From NCBI RefSeq assembly GCF_029643245.1, contig NZ_CP116398.1:1736001-1800000 (forward strand): a stretch of 64,000 bases of DNA. The letters run 5' to 3'. A model generated the notes under the pieces. That model worked only from the letters and a program-made list of their open reading frames with translations, ran no database searches and was not told the origin of the DNA. The translations under genes were made by a program, and so were the position numbers. The number at the start of each line of letters is the position of its first letter. Positions within the stretch are counted from its first letter, which is position 1. Source of the DNA: Methylomonas sp. EFPC3. GTDB lineage: Bacteria > Pseudomonadota > Gammaproteobacteria > Methylococcales > Methylomonadaceae. Shown piece after piece: positions 35,581 through 44,521 of this stretch.

Positions 35581-36036
35581 GTGAAAACATTAGAAGAATT
35601 CAAAAAATTTATCTTGAAAGGCAACGTGGTTGATTTATCGACCGGTGTGATTATCGGCGCCGCATTTACCGGCATCGTAACGGCGTTTACCAAAGGTATC
35701 GTCGAACCTATCCTGGCATTGGCCGGCGGCGGCCCGCAACCGAAATTGACGATTCCGATTATGGAAAAAATGGTGGAAGTGACCGAAAAAAATGCCGCCG
35801 GAGAAAGTGTAACCCATATGGTCAACAAATTGATCGAGTTGGACCTGGGCGGGATTATCGGCGCTGTGGTCAGTTTCCTGATCACCGCGGCAGTGGTGTT
35901 TTTCGTGATCGTTAAACCGATGAACAAGTTGGTGGAAATGTCCAACCGCAACGCGCCAGCAGAACCAACTCCGGAACCGGTCATTCCCGAAGACGTTAAA
36001 TTGCTGACCGAAATCCGCGATTTGCTGAAAAAATAA
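35581..36036 (+). CDS. mscL: Large-conductance mechanosensitive channel
   Basis: 151 residues from GTG 35581; the preferred start gives the canonical MscL N terminus (VKTLEEFKKFILKGNVVDL). Helix 1 carries the conserved pore sequence GVIIGAAFTGIVTAF, helix 2 GAVVSFLITAAVVFFVIV, and the C-terminal bundle ends in 'LLTEIRDLLKK'. The periplasmic loop is slightly longer than in E. coli (136 residues). Releases solutes on hypo-osmotic shock. Confidence 0.96.
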   Translation: MKTLEEFKKFILKGNVVDLSTGVIIGAAFTGIVTAFTKGIVEPILALAGGGPQPKLTIPIMEKMVEVTEKNAAGESVTHMVNKLIELDLGGIIGAVVSFLITAAVVFFVIVKPMNKLVEMSNRNAPAEPTPEPVIPEDVKLLTEIRDLLKK

Positions 36037-36318
36037 ACCCGGCCATACGGAAGGGGTTAACGACGCAACCCCTTCCCCTCTAAACCTTGTAGGTCGGGTA
36101 GCCTAGCGTAATCCGACGACGCTCCGCACCCAGTCTGGTCACACCCGCCGACCATCAACTCAAGGCATACGGTTGCCTCGCCCCTCTGAACCGTTTCCGG
36201 GTTCAAACCGATCTTACCGACGATTTAACCGAACGAACCTTGGCGGAAAAGGATTGCGCAGTTCACATCGCGGCCGGGAGGAGTAGAATTAGGCCGACCA
36301 GCAACGGAGGATAGAACT

Positions 36319-36915
36319 ATGGCAGTTGCCGAAAAGTTGAAGTTGAGCTGCACAGAGTATCTGCAAGGCGAAGAGGCCGCGGCGGTAAAACACGAATATT
36401 TGGACGGCGAGGTCTGGGCCATGGTCGGCGCCAGCGATGCGCATGTTTCCATTGCTATGAACCTGGCCTTTCTACTGAAACAAGCGCTGAAACAGTCGCC
36501 TTGCCGGGCCTATATTTCCGACATGAAAGTCAACGTCGCTGCGGCCAACGCCTTCTTTTACCCGGACGTACTGGTGAGTTGCAATCCCAAAGACCGGGAC
36601 AACCGTTTGTTCAAACAACACCCGGTATTCATCGCCGAGGTATTGTCGCCCTCCACCGAAGCTTTCGACCGCGGCGCCAAGTTTGCCGCTTACCGCCAAC
36701 TCGACAGCCTGCAGAGCTATTGGTTGATCGACAGCCGGACTCAGGCCATCGATTGCTTCAGGCGCACCGCAGACAACGCCTGGCTGTTGCACAGCCATAC
36801 CGGACCTGGCGATAAACTGGCAATTCCGGAGCTGAATTTGGAACTGGATTTTGCCGAAATATACGCCGACGTCGCGCTGGATTCCGAGCAGCCGCTGACG
36901 GCAACCCTCGGTTAA
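36319..36915 (+). CDS. Uma2-family (DUF820) endonuclease-like protein
   Basis: 198 residues. Restriction-endonuclease-like fold of the Uma2 family: 'HEYLDGEVWAM' (catalytic Glu), 'YPDVLVSC' (PD motif), 'FIAEVLSPSTE' (E-x-L/V-S), and 'YWLIDSRTQAIDCF'. Members are abundant in cyanobacteria and methanotrophs, with unproven function, sometimes near mobile elements. GGAGG precedes the ATG. Confidence 0.9.
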   Translation: MAVAEKLKLSCTEYLQGEEAAAVKHEYLDGEVWAMVGASDAHVSIAMNLAFLLKQALKQSPCRAYISDMKVNVAAANAFFYPDVLVSCNPKDRDNRLFKQHPVFIAEVLSPSTEAFDRGAKFAAYRQLDSLQSYWLIDSRTQAIDCFRRTADNAWLLHSHTGPGDKLAIPELNLELDFAEIYADVALDSEQPLTATLG

Positions 36916-36940
36916 GCCGCTTAAGGCAAGCCCGCCCTAA

Positions 36941-36977
36941 CCTACCCCGCAAACACCGACAACACCTGCAAAAACTG
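36941..36977. repeat. Direct repeat, left copy (duplicated truC 3' end)
   Basis: 37 bp identical, except for one A in an A-run, to 37779-37816, which is the last 12 codons of truC. The pair brackets the toxin-antitoxin genes. Confidence 0.75.
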
Positions 36978-37111
36978 CCGGCTAACTCGGTCCGAAAATA
37001 CCGAGAAAAATCATGTGCTTCGCCGTGCGCGAGAGCGACGAAGCCTTGTCTATAGACCGTCGCCGGCCCATAATTCGTCTTCATTTCTGTGTCACCCGAA
37101 GGAGTTTGCCA

Positions 37112-37378
37112 GTGTCTACCGCCACAATTACCCTATCCAGCAAAGGACAGGTTGTTATACCCAAGCAAATTCGCGACGAATTACATTGGGAAGCCGGCAC
37201 GGAACTTACTCTGATTGCCAATGCATCCGGCGTTACGCTAAAAGCGGTGGAGAAAAAATCCGGCCGCAATTTGGCGGATTTGATCGGCATGCTCAAGCAT
37301 GACGGACCACCGCTATCCACAGATGCCTTGTGTCAGCCGGTGGAGCTCAATGCAGAAGACGGTGCGGATGCTCCATGA
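37112..37378 (+). CDS. AbrB/MazE-type antitoxin
   Basis: 88 residues from GTG 37112, with GGAG about 8 bases upstream. N-terminal swapped-hairpin DNA-binding domain of the AbrB/SpoVT type (TITLSSKGQVVIPKQIRDEL) and a C-terminal toxin-binding tail. The stop overlaps the PIN toxin start by 4 bases (ATGA). It should neutralise the toxin and repress the operon. Confidence 0.88.
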   Translation: MSTATITLSSKGQVVIPKQIRDELHWEAGTELTLIANASGVTLKAVEKKSGRNLADLIGMLKHDGPPLSTDALCQPVELNAEDGADAP

Positions 37379-37770
37379 TTGCTTTTGACACCAATCTGTT
37401 GGTGCGGGCGGTGGTGGACGACCATCCGGAACAAGTTGCCTTGGTTCGGGAATTGATTGCCAGCGACCTGATCTTTGTTTCGCGCACCGTGCTGCTGGAA
37501 ACCGAATGGGTGTTACGCGCCCGATATAAAAAATCCCGCGACCAACTGATCGCTTTTTTCTCGGCATTATTGGACGTGGACAACGCCGTGATCGAGGATG
37601 CGGAAGCCGTCGAAAATGCGCTGGAATGGTACGCGCAAGGCGCCGATTTCGCGGATGCCTTGCATCTGGCGGCATGCGGTAAAGCCGTCATGTATACCTT
37701 TGACCGCAATTTTTGCAAAGCGGCCAGGGATGCAGGATTGGCACCGGAAGTGCGGGTTTTAGGAAATTAA
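37375..37770 (+). CDS. VapC-type PIN-domain toxin
   Basis: 131 residues. PIN ribonuclease acidic residues visible: FDTNLLVR (Asp about 4), 'LLETEWVL' (Glu about 41), 'GADFADALHLA' (Asp about 91 and 95), 'TFDRNF' (Asp about 111). Such toxins cut tRNA or rRNA. Co-translated with the AbrB-type antitoxin. The pair lies between direct repeats copied from truC, so it entered by a targeted insertion (see findings). Confidence 0.9.
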   Translation: MIAFDTNLLVRAVVDDHPEQVALVRELIASDLIFVSRTVLLETEWVLRARYKKSRDQLIAFFSALLDVDNAVIEDAEAVENALEWYAQGADFADALHLAACGKAVMYTFDRNFCKAARDAGLAPEVRVLGN

Positions 37771-37778
37771 ACGATTGC

Positions 37779-37816
37779 CCTACCCCGCAAACACCGACAA
37801 CACCTGCAAAAAACTG
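37779..37816. repeat. Direct repeat, right copy (native truC 3' end)
   Basis: The final 38 bp of truC and its immediate downstream base; the left copy is at 36941-36977. Confidence 0.75.
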
Positions 37817-38502
37817 TCCTCCAATTCCGCCTGCAAATGTAACCTCTCACCGGTCGCCGGATGCGCAAAAACCATCTCGGTCGCGGCCAGCATCAAACGG
37901 CTCTGGCCGAAACGCTCGGCAAAATAACGGTTGTGGCGGCCGCGGCCGTGATTGGCGTCGCCGATGATCGGGTGGTTGATGTGCTTCATGTGCCGGCGCA
38001 ATTGGTGTTTGCGGCCGGTTTCCGGGTAGAGCTCGACCAGGCTGTAGCGGCTGGTGGCGTGGCCTTCGATAGCGACCGGGATTTCCGTTGTCGCCAGCCG
38101 CCGGTAGCGGGTGCGGGCCTCGCGTTCCGCTTGCGGCTCGCTTTTCCGGCGGCGGTCTTCCGGTTCGTCGCGTAACGGATGGTCGATCAGGCCGTGTTCC
38201 GGCGTCCAGCCGCGGACCATGGCCTGGTAGGTTTTGCACACGTCGCCGGCCATCAGCGCCTTGCCCAGGCTACTGGCGGTTTGCGGGTCGCGGGCGAACA
38301 CCAGCAAGCCGGAAGTGGGTCGGTCCAGCCGGTGCACCGGGTAGACGTGTTCGCCGCCGTTCAAGGCCCGCGCGTATTGCAGGGCAAATTCGGTTTCGTG
38401 CTTGTCGATCGGGCTGCGGTGCACCAGCAAGCCGGCCGGCTTGTGCACCGCCAGCAACCACGCGTCGCGGTAAATTTCGATGAGAGGATTGTTTAACCGC
38501 AC
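37780..38502 (-). CDS. truC: RluA-family pseudouridine synthase, TruC-like
   Basis: About 240 residues from GTG 38502, which aligns the N terminus with TruC (LIEIYRDAWLLAVHKP). Catalytic Asp motif VHRLDRPTSGLL, then 'GRKHQLRRHMKHINHPIIGD', the RluA-family signature. TruC converts U65 in tRNA-Ile and tRNA-Asp. It follows the citramalate synthase stop by 32 bp on the same strand. The 3' end is duplicated at 36941-36977. Confidence 0.88.
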   Translation of the reverse strand: MRLNNPLIEIYRDAWLLAVHKPAGLLVHRSPIDKHETEFALQYARALNGGEHVYPVHRLDRPTSGLLVFARDPQTASSLGKALMAGDVCKTYQAMVRGWTPEHGLIDHPLRDEPEDRRRKSEPQAEREARTRYRRLATTEIPVAIEGHATSRYSLVELYPETGRKHQLRRHMKHINHPIIGDANHGRGRHNRYFAERFGQSRLMLAATEMVFAHPATGERLHLQAELEDSFLQVLSVFAG

Positions 38503-38534
38503 GGAACGAGCCGGCCGGATACGCGAAGCGAACC

Positions 38535-40082
38535 CTAGGCCTTTGGGCTGGCAGCCATCTCGTGCAATTGAATGTTGATCAATTTGATCGTCGCCAAAAT
38601 GCCGGCAAAAACTTGGTTGACGTGGACGCCGCGGGTCTTGCGCAACTCGCTGCCGCAGTCCCAGGTAATTACGCACTCGGTCAGCGCGCTGGTATGGCCG
38701 CCTTTCGGGATGCGGATTTCGTAATCGGCCAGTGTCGGCAGCCGGTAATCGTACTTTTCCAGCACTTTGCCGATGGCATCGATAAAGGCGTCGAAGCCGC
38801 CGCTACCGGCGCCGGTAGCCTGGTGCTTTTCGCCTTTGACGTCCACCCGCAAGCTGACGGTAGACGGCAAGTCCAAGCCGCTATTGATCGCGCAAGCCAG
38901 TAATTTGATGTGTTGGTAACTCTTGCTTTCCAGCACGTCAGCGATGATGAACGGCAGATCGTCGGTGGTGATGGTCTGCTTGGAATCGCCGATGCTGACG
39001 ATGCGCGCCAGCACTTTTTTCTGGTCTTCTTCGGATAAATCCAGTTCCAACTGTTCCAGATTTTTCTTCAACGAAGCCTTGCCGCTCATCTTGCCCAGCG
39101 CGTAACTGCGGATGCGGGAAAAGCGTTCCGGACCGAGTTTGGTTTTGTACAAACCGCCCTTCTGGTCGCCGTCGGCGTGGATGCCGGCGGTCTGGGTAAA
39201 CACGTCGGCGCCGACGATGGGTGCGTTGGCCGCGACCCGCTTGCCGGAAAAGTTTTCCACCATGTCGCTGATCCGCACCAGATGGCTTTCGTCGATCGCC
39301 AATTCCAGCCCCATCTTGTCGCGCAACACCACGGCCACTTCCGCCAGCGAGGCATTACCGGCCCGCTCGCCCAGGCAATTGACGGTGCAGTGCACCGCGC
39401 TGATCCCGGCCCGCACCGCCGCCATCACGTTGGCGGTCGCCAAACCGTAATCGTTGTGCGGATGGAAATCGAATTGCACTTCCGGATAACGCTGGCACAT
39501 GTCGCTGAAGCTGGCGAACACCTCGTCCGGCGCCATCACGCCCAAGGTATCCGGCAGCATGAAATGGCTGACCGGGCTTTGCCGCAGCCGATCCATCAAA
39601 CCGTAGACGTAATCCGGGCTGTTCTTGTAACCGTTGGACCAATCCTCCAAATACACGTTGACCTTCAAACCTTGCTCATGGGCATAGCCGATGGTTTGCA
39701 ACACGTCGGCACTGTGCTGGTCCAGGGTCTTGCCGAGTTGCTCGCGGCAATGTTTCTCGCTGCCCTTCGCCAATAGATTGATGACCCGGCCGCCGGTTGA
39801 TTTGATCCAATCCACGCTGCGGGTGTGGTCGACAAAACCCAGCACTTCGACGCGCTCGGCAAAACCTTCCTGCCGCGCCCATTGGTTGATCAGCGTCACC
39901 GCTTCCTTCTCGCCTTCCGACACCCTGGCCGACGCCACCTCGATCCGGTCGACGCGCAGGTTTTGCAACAAGGCTTTGGCAATGCTGACTTTCTCCATCG
40001 GCGTGAAGGCCACGCCCTGGGTTTGCTCGCCGTCGCGCAGCGTCGTATCCATCAATTGAATGTGTCTGGCCGATGTAGACAT
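38535..40082 (-). CDS. cimA: Citramalate/isopropylmalate synthase family protein
   Basis: 515 residues. Aldolase-type barrel (residues 1-280) with DTTLRDGEQTQGV, the proton-accepting and metal-binding HPHNDYGLA, and NCLGERAGNASL, then the C-terminal allosteric regulatory domain (about 385-510). Length and regulatory domain match citramalate synthase of the Leptospira type, which condenses pyruvate and acetyl-CoA to start isoleucine synthesis without threonine; isopropylmalate or homocitrate synthesis are alternatives within the family. The LeuB-like gene at 30499-31605 would catalyse a later step. Confidence 0.82.
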   Translation of the reverse strand: MSTSARHIQLMDTTLRDGEQTQGVAFTPMEKVSIAKALLQNLRVDRIEVASARVSEGEKEAVTLINQWARQEGFAERVEVLGFVDHTRSVDWIKSTGGRVINLLAKGSEKHCREQLGKTLDQHSADVLQTIGYAHEQGLKVNVYLEDWSNGYKNSPDYVYGLMDRLRQSPVSHFMLPDTLGVMAPDEVFASFSDMCQRYPEVQFDFHPHNDYGLATANVMAAVRAGISAVHCTVNCLGERAGNASLAEVAVVLRDKMGLELAIDESHLVRISDMVENFSGKRVAANAPIVGADVFTQTAGIHADGDQKGGLYKTKLGPERFSRIRSYALGKMSGKASLKKNLEQLELDLSEEDQKKVLARIVSIGDSKQTITTDDLPFIIADVLESKSYQHIKLLACAINSGLDLPSTVSLRVDVKGEKHQATGAGSGGFDAFIDAIGKVLEKYDYRLPTLADYEIRIPKGGHTSALTECVITWDCGSELRKTRGVHVNQVFAGILATIKLINIQLHEMAASPKA

Positions 40083-40215
40083 GGTTTTCGTCGGTGTTGG
40101 TCGAGGTATTGCGCCCGGCGGCGAAACGCAATTGCGCGCCTATCGCCGCCGGGCTTGACCGGTTATTGTCCCTCAACCGGCACCCGCTTTGCAATTTGCG
40201 GCCTGCACCCGGCCG

Positions 40216-41721
40216 TCAACGCCGGGTATAACGATGCTTGACGCCGACCGGAAAATACTCGGCATCGCCGAAGCCGTGCAGCGTGATCTGCGGCAACTGG
40301 CGCTCGGCCGGCGTGTAATGGGCGAATTCGCTGTTCAAGCGCAGCAATTGAGTTTTGACCGATTCGGCGATGGCCGGCACCATCTCCGCCGCCGGCGCGA
40401 CGCCGGGCAACAGTTCCACCGCAATCTGCAGTTCCTTGTCGCCGTCGGCGGTTTCTCGGGTCTGCAACACGAACTTGCCGCTGGCCCAGGCCGCGATCTG
40501 CGGCTGCTCCAAACCGACCGTGACATTCTCCGGATAAATATTGGCACCGTAATACGACACCGTGAAATCGGCCCGGCCGAACACGAACACGAACGGCAAC
40601 TCCCGCGGCCGAAAGTCGGCCGGCAAGCCCAGATCGACATGCGATGTTACGCCGTATCGGCTTAAAAAATCCCGCATCTCGGCGAACGCAACCAAGCCGC
40701 CCTTGTCGGCGATGTGGTAGCGCAGCAGCGGTACGCTGGATGCGCCGGATACCACCAGGGTACCGTCGTGCAATTCGAAAAAGCGGCTGGCCGGATCGTA
40801 TTGCACCAGGGTCGGTAGGCGCGACTCGCCGAACAAGGCCCGGGCCGCATCCGGCCGGTCGGCCAGCCAACGCCGGATCGCGACGCTGTAAGGAGTTTCG
40901 TTACCCAGCACGCCGCCGTCGGCGGTGCCGTACAACGACGCACTGTCGCAGCAAATATCTGCAGAGCCGATGCGCCGGGCCAGCAAGCTGCGCCATTCCT
41001 CGCTGAACACTTCGCCGGCGAATACCAGCTTGGGCCGGTACTTTGCCCACTCCATACCTTCGGCGATGCCGGCGTCGATCACGTCCTTGACGAACGGCGG
41101 ATAGCCCAGCAACACGGTTTGTGCGAAGTGCGGCGCCAATTCGCGCACCACCCGCAGAATCTCAGCCTTGTTGTTGCCCGGCGTCGCCACCATCAGCGGA
41201 TAGCCCTTGCGCGCCAGCTGCCAGCAGCAGGAGGTGGTAAAGATGCCGCCGACCCAATTGCCCAAGGCAAAACACACCACCGCCAAAGTGCTACGCCGAT
41301 CAGCTTGAAAACTGTCGGCAAACACTTGCTCGAAACGCAGCGCTACCTCCAATTCGTCGGCGGCGGCGCGCGGCCAGAAGGTCGGCTTGCCGGTGGAACC
41401 GGACGACACCGCCACCCGGTCCGCGCCGTGCAAGCTGCCACCGAAGCAGCGTTCCGGCAGCGGATAGGCCTGCATGTAATCGGCCTTGCCCATCAACGGC
41501 AGATTGTTGAACGCCGCATAATCGTTGACCTGCGCCGGATCGACCTGCCTCGCGGCCAGAAAATCGCGGTAGGCCGGCACCTCGGCGGCGCAGCGTTTGA
41601 ACAGCTGCAAATATTTGTGCCGGACATCCAACTCGGCATTCTCGGCTAACAATCGATCCAGCGGCGTATTGACGAACCGATCGAACGCTTCGGCGGCCGG
41701 CGGCAACGGAAAATCGGACAT
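40216..41721 (-). CDS. PaaK-like adenylate-forming enzyme
   Basis: 501 residues from ATG 41721. AMP-binding P-loop SSGSTGKPTFW (about 106-116), 'YGTADGGVLGNE' motif and the C-terminal ligase subdomain with 'FGRADFTVSYYGANIYPENV'. Resembles phenylacetate-CoA ligases, which activate an aromatic or other acid through an acyl-AMP. No other catabolic or biosynthetic genes are adjacent, so the substrate is unknown. Confidence 0.82.
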   Translation of the reverse strand: MSDFPLPPAAEAFDRFVNTPLDRLLAENAELDVRHKYLQLFKRCAAEVPAYRDFLAARQVDPAQVNDYAAFNNLPLMGKADYMQAYPLPERCFGGSLHGADRVAVSSGSTGKPTFWPRAAADELEVALRFEQVFADSFQADRRSTLAVVCFALGNWVGGIFTTSCCWQLARKGYPLMVATPGNNKAEILRVVRELAPHFAQTVLLGYPPFVKDVIDAGIAEGMEWAKYRPKLVFAGEVFSEEWRSLLARRIGSADICCDSASLYGTADGGVLGNETPYSVAIRRWLADRPDAARALFGESRLPTLVQYDPASRFFELHDGTLVVSGASSVPLLRYHIADKGGLVAFAEMRDFLSRYGVTSHVDLGLPADFRPRELPFVFVFGRADFTVSYYGANIYPENVTVGLEQPQIAAWASGKFVLQTRETADGDKELQIAVELLPGVAPAAEMVPAIAESVKTQLLRLNSEFAHYTPAERQLPQITLHGFGDAEYFPVGVKHRYTRR

Positions 41722-41809
41722 GGCAATCCCCACGAAAAAAGTCGAAGTCAGATTGTAGCGCCATCCCGGCTCACCCCCAATCTCGTTAAGTTAAGGCCTT
41801 TTCACATCC

Positions 41810-41870
41810 TGTAGGAGCGGGAACAGCCTGCAACCGAAGGCTTATGATCGCGGGCATGGCCCGCTCCTAC
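41810..41870. repeat. REP-like element, copy 2
   Basis: 61 bp starting TGTAGGAGCGGG and ending GCCCGCTCCTAC, with an internal GCGGGC-ATG-GCCCGC hairpin. The right part is identical to that of copy 1 at 14651-14712. Confidence 0.65.
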
Positions 41871-41951
41871 CATCCTTAACTCAACGACATTGAGCTCTCC
41901 CCAACCGGCATTTGCGCGATAATCGGCTTTTCCTCGTCCGGCGTACCGATC

Positions 41952-42911
41952 ATGCAAGCACTGGTTTTATCCGACACCTTGGCCTACCGCACCGACTTTG
42001 CCGAGCCGGTGCCGGCAGCGGACGCAGCCTTGATCGAACTGCGCCTGGCCGGCATCTGCGCCACCGATCTGGAATTGGCGCAAGGTTATGCCGGCTTTAG
42101 CGGCATTCCCGGCCACGAATTCGTCGGCCGCGTGGTGGCGGTCGGCGACCCGCAACACGACGCTTGGCTGCAACAAAGGGTGGTCGGCAGCATCAACATC
42201 GGTTGCCAAACCTGCCCGGAATGCCTGCAACACGGCCCGGAACATTGCCCGAACCGGCGCGTGCTGGGCATCCGCGGCCAACACGGTGCCTTCGCCGACT
42301 ATCTGACCCTGCCGATTCGCAACCTGCACCGCATCCCCGACGCGGTGCCGGATCGGGCGGCGGTATTTGTCGAACCGCTGGCGGCGGCCTTGCGCGTGGC
42401 TGAGCAACTGGCGCAGCGGCCGGCCGGCGAAATCGCCGTGGTCGGTCCGGGCCGGCTCGGCCTGTTGATCGGCAAAGTGCTGGCCCTGGCCGGCCACGAC
42501 GTCGTGATGCTGGGCCGGACGCCGGCTTCGCTGGCTTTACCGTCAAGTTGGGGCTTGCAGACCGGTCTAGCCGCCGATTGCCCGGACAACCGTTTCGATT
42601 GCGTGGTCGATGCCAGCGGCAACGCCGCCGGCTTTACGGCAGCACTACGCCTGACCCGAGCGCGCGGCACGCTGGTATTGAAAAGCACTTTTGCCGCCGG
42701 CGCGGCGCTGGATTTAAGCAAAATCGTCGTCGCCGAAATTACGCTGCTCGGCTCGCGCTGCGGACCGTTCGCTGAGGCGGTGGAATTATTAGTGAAAGGC
42801 GCCGTGCCGTTGGAGACCATGATAGACGGCGAATACCCGTTGCGCGACGGCGTCGCCGCGTTCGCCCATGCCGCCCAGCCCGGCGTGCGCAAAATCCTGC
42901 TGCGGTGCTAA
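41952..42911 (+). CDS. Zinc-dependent alcohol dehydrogenase family (MDR) oxidoreductase
   Basis: 319 residues. Catalytic zinc ligands ICATD (Cys 36) and GHEFVG (His 55, Glu 56), a structural-zinc lobe with four Cys (CQTCPEC ... HC, about 83-98), and a Rossmann NAD(P) site (VVGPGRLGLLIGKV). Shorter than classical ADH (about 350) and lacking some C-terminal helices. Substrate not predictable. Converges with and overlaps the next gene's stop by 4 bases. Confidence 0.88.
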   Translation: MQALVLSDTLAYRTDFAEPVPAADAALIELRLAGICATDLELAQGYAGFSGIPGHEFVGRVVAVGDPQHDAWLQQRVVGSINIGCQTCPECLQHGPEHCPNRRVLGIRGQHGAFADYLTLPIRNLHRIPDAVPDRAAVFVEPLAAALRVAEQLAQRPAGEIAVVGPGRLGLLIGKVLALAGHDVVMLGRTPASLALPSSWGLQTGLAADCPDNRFDCVVDASGNAAGFTAALRLTRARGTLVLKSTFAAGAALDLSKIVVAEITLLGSRCGPFAEAVELLVKGAVPLETMIDGEYPLRDGVAAFAHAAQPGVRKILLRC

Positions 42912-43438
42912 ACCGACTCTTGTCGATATAAACCGACGATGGTCCGGATATTGACCAGCATGGCCACACTCTCGGCCAGCAACGCCGGCCAAGCCTGCCA
43001 ATACAGGTCGTTGCCGATCCAGGCCAGGCTGGAGGCCAGCAAGGCGATGCGCATCCGCCGGTTATCCAGATAAAACAACGCGACGGTGGTATTGATGGTC
43101 GCAAAGCCCGGCGCCAGCGATATCGGCCCCTGCCAGGAGAATGCAGTGAACGCGGCGAAAGCCAAGGTAAATCCGGCCGCCGTCCAATGTTTGCCGGCCC
43201 CGTGGGTGAGGTAAGCGGACAACAAGGTGCGCAACGCGGTGCCGGCCATGTTCAAGCCGGCGGTCCAGGCGTTCAATAAAAAATACTGGCCGGCCCAAAA
43301 CAAGGCCCCAGTCGCCGACCAGCGCCGAAACGCCCGGCCGCCCGGCAACCAGTAAGCGCGCCACTCCAGCACGATGCCGATACTGCCCACCGCATAGGCC
43401 AGGCTGTGCAAATCCAGGGTGTCGATCAGTGCGGCCAA
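42908..43438 (-). CDS. YgjV-like inner-membrane protein
   Basis: About 176 residues with five or six hydrophobic helices in the YgjV pattern ('YAVGSIGIVLEWRAYW', 'FSWQGPISLAPGFATINTTV'). The start is uncertain: TTG 43438 with AGGA upstream fits the family length; a longer frame reaches back to 43642 but its extra part is not membrane-like. Function unknown. Confidence 0.65.
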   Translation of the reverse strand: MAALIDTLDLHSLAYAVGSIGIVLEWRAYWLPGGRAFRRWSATGALFWAGQYFLLNAWTAGLNMAGTALRTLLSAYLTHGAGKHWTAAGFTLAFAAFTAFSWQGPISLAPGFATINTTVALFYLDNRRMRIALLASSLAWIGNDLYWQAWPALLAESVAMLVNIRTIVGLYRQESV

Positions 43439-43627
43439 AGGTGGCGGATTCCTAAGTTGCAGATTAAATGCGACCGCTAGCGTGTCAACGGCCGGCGCGC
43501 CCGTTGTTCGGACGGGTCTGTTAATGTCAAATACGGCTACAGTCCGACCAGGATGATATACGCTAATCCGGATCGGGCATACCGTCGGCCCAAGCCAATC
43601 GTCGCAACCCGACCCAGCAAACCCGCG

Positions 43628-44061
43628 ATGTTTCATTATCAAATCGATACGAAATCGAAATCGCCGCGTCAGCCGCCGAAGTCTGGGCCATTTTGTCGGA
43701 CTTTGCCGCCTATCCGATCTGAAACTCGTTCGTCCGCGCCATTTCCGGCGAAGCCAAAGTCGGCGGCCGCTTGCACGTGCAAATCCAGGCCGACAAGACC
43801 ATGAAATTTCAGCCGACTGTCGTTACCGTGGAGTCGGAGCGAGAATTGAAATGGCTGGGCCGGGTTCTGCTTCCCGGCCTGTTCGACGGCGAACACCGAT
43901 TTACTATCGAACCGCTGGCCGCGGACAAAACCCGCTTCCGCCACAGCGAGCGTTTCAGCGGACTGCTAATCCCGCTATTTGCCGCCAGCTTGCAACGCGA
44001 GGTGCTGCCCGGTTTTGCAGCGATGAATCAGGGATTGAAAGCCCGCGCGGAACAGCCATAA
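43628..44061 (+). pseudogene. SRPBCC-domain protein gene broken by a TGA codon
   Basis: Frame from about 43651 reads EIEIAASAAEVWAILSDFAAYPI, then TGA at 43720-43722 exactly where SRPBCC proteins have Trp, then continues in frame as NSFVRAISGEAKVGG to 44061 (shown here in parts). A single TGG-to-TGA change explains it. The expected ATG at 43628 is also out of frame with the domain, suggesting a second lesion. The downstream part could be reinitiated at 43771 but lacks the first two strands of the fold. Confidence 0.7.
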
Positions 44062-44521
44062 AGTGGACGAGTATGATTCGGCAGATCCGAAATGCCATAT
44101 TCATTTTTTGTGGGTTGAGGAGGAGTCCATGTCATCAGCCTAGGGACTGACAGAATTACTGGAATCGACCCAAAAAAGACTATTGGACTTTACCTCCAGA
44201 TGGCAAAAAATTGACATAAATTTGTCATTCATTCGAAAAGAATCTAATTCCAGGGTTCAGTTGTAATGAGCCGTCGAACCAGTACGTTCGTACTAGTACT
44301 TATGCGTCATAGACTTGTCTATGACATCTATAGCATTATATCAAATAATCTAAATTTTAACTATTACCCATAAATGTGGCTTGAATATTAATAAGTTAAT
44401 ATTCAGAGCTATATTAGTGGATTGCTATGCTAGGAATATGGGCTTCAATTTATGGTATTCGAGACTTATTTTATTATTTTTGGCTGATCGCTGTATTTAT
44501 ATAAAAATAAAAGAGGAAAAG
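44062..44521. other. AT-rich non-coding region at the left edge of the protease island
   Basis: 460 bp where composition drops abruptly to AT-rich. It contains two palindromes: AGTACG-TT-CGTACT (44281-44294) and GTCATAGAC-TT-GTCTATGAC (44306-44325), and a short frame with a ribosome site that stops after four codons (44131). I see no intact gene. Confidence 0.5.

Noticed and set aside
43720-43722. TGA as a recoded selenocysteine codon in the SRPBCC gene
   Set aside because: The family has Trp at this position, no SECIS-like hairpin is obvious, and a second lesion near the start supports a plain pseudogene.
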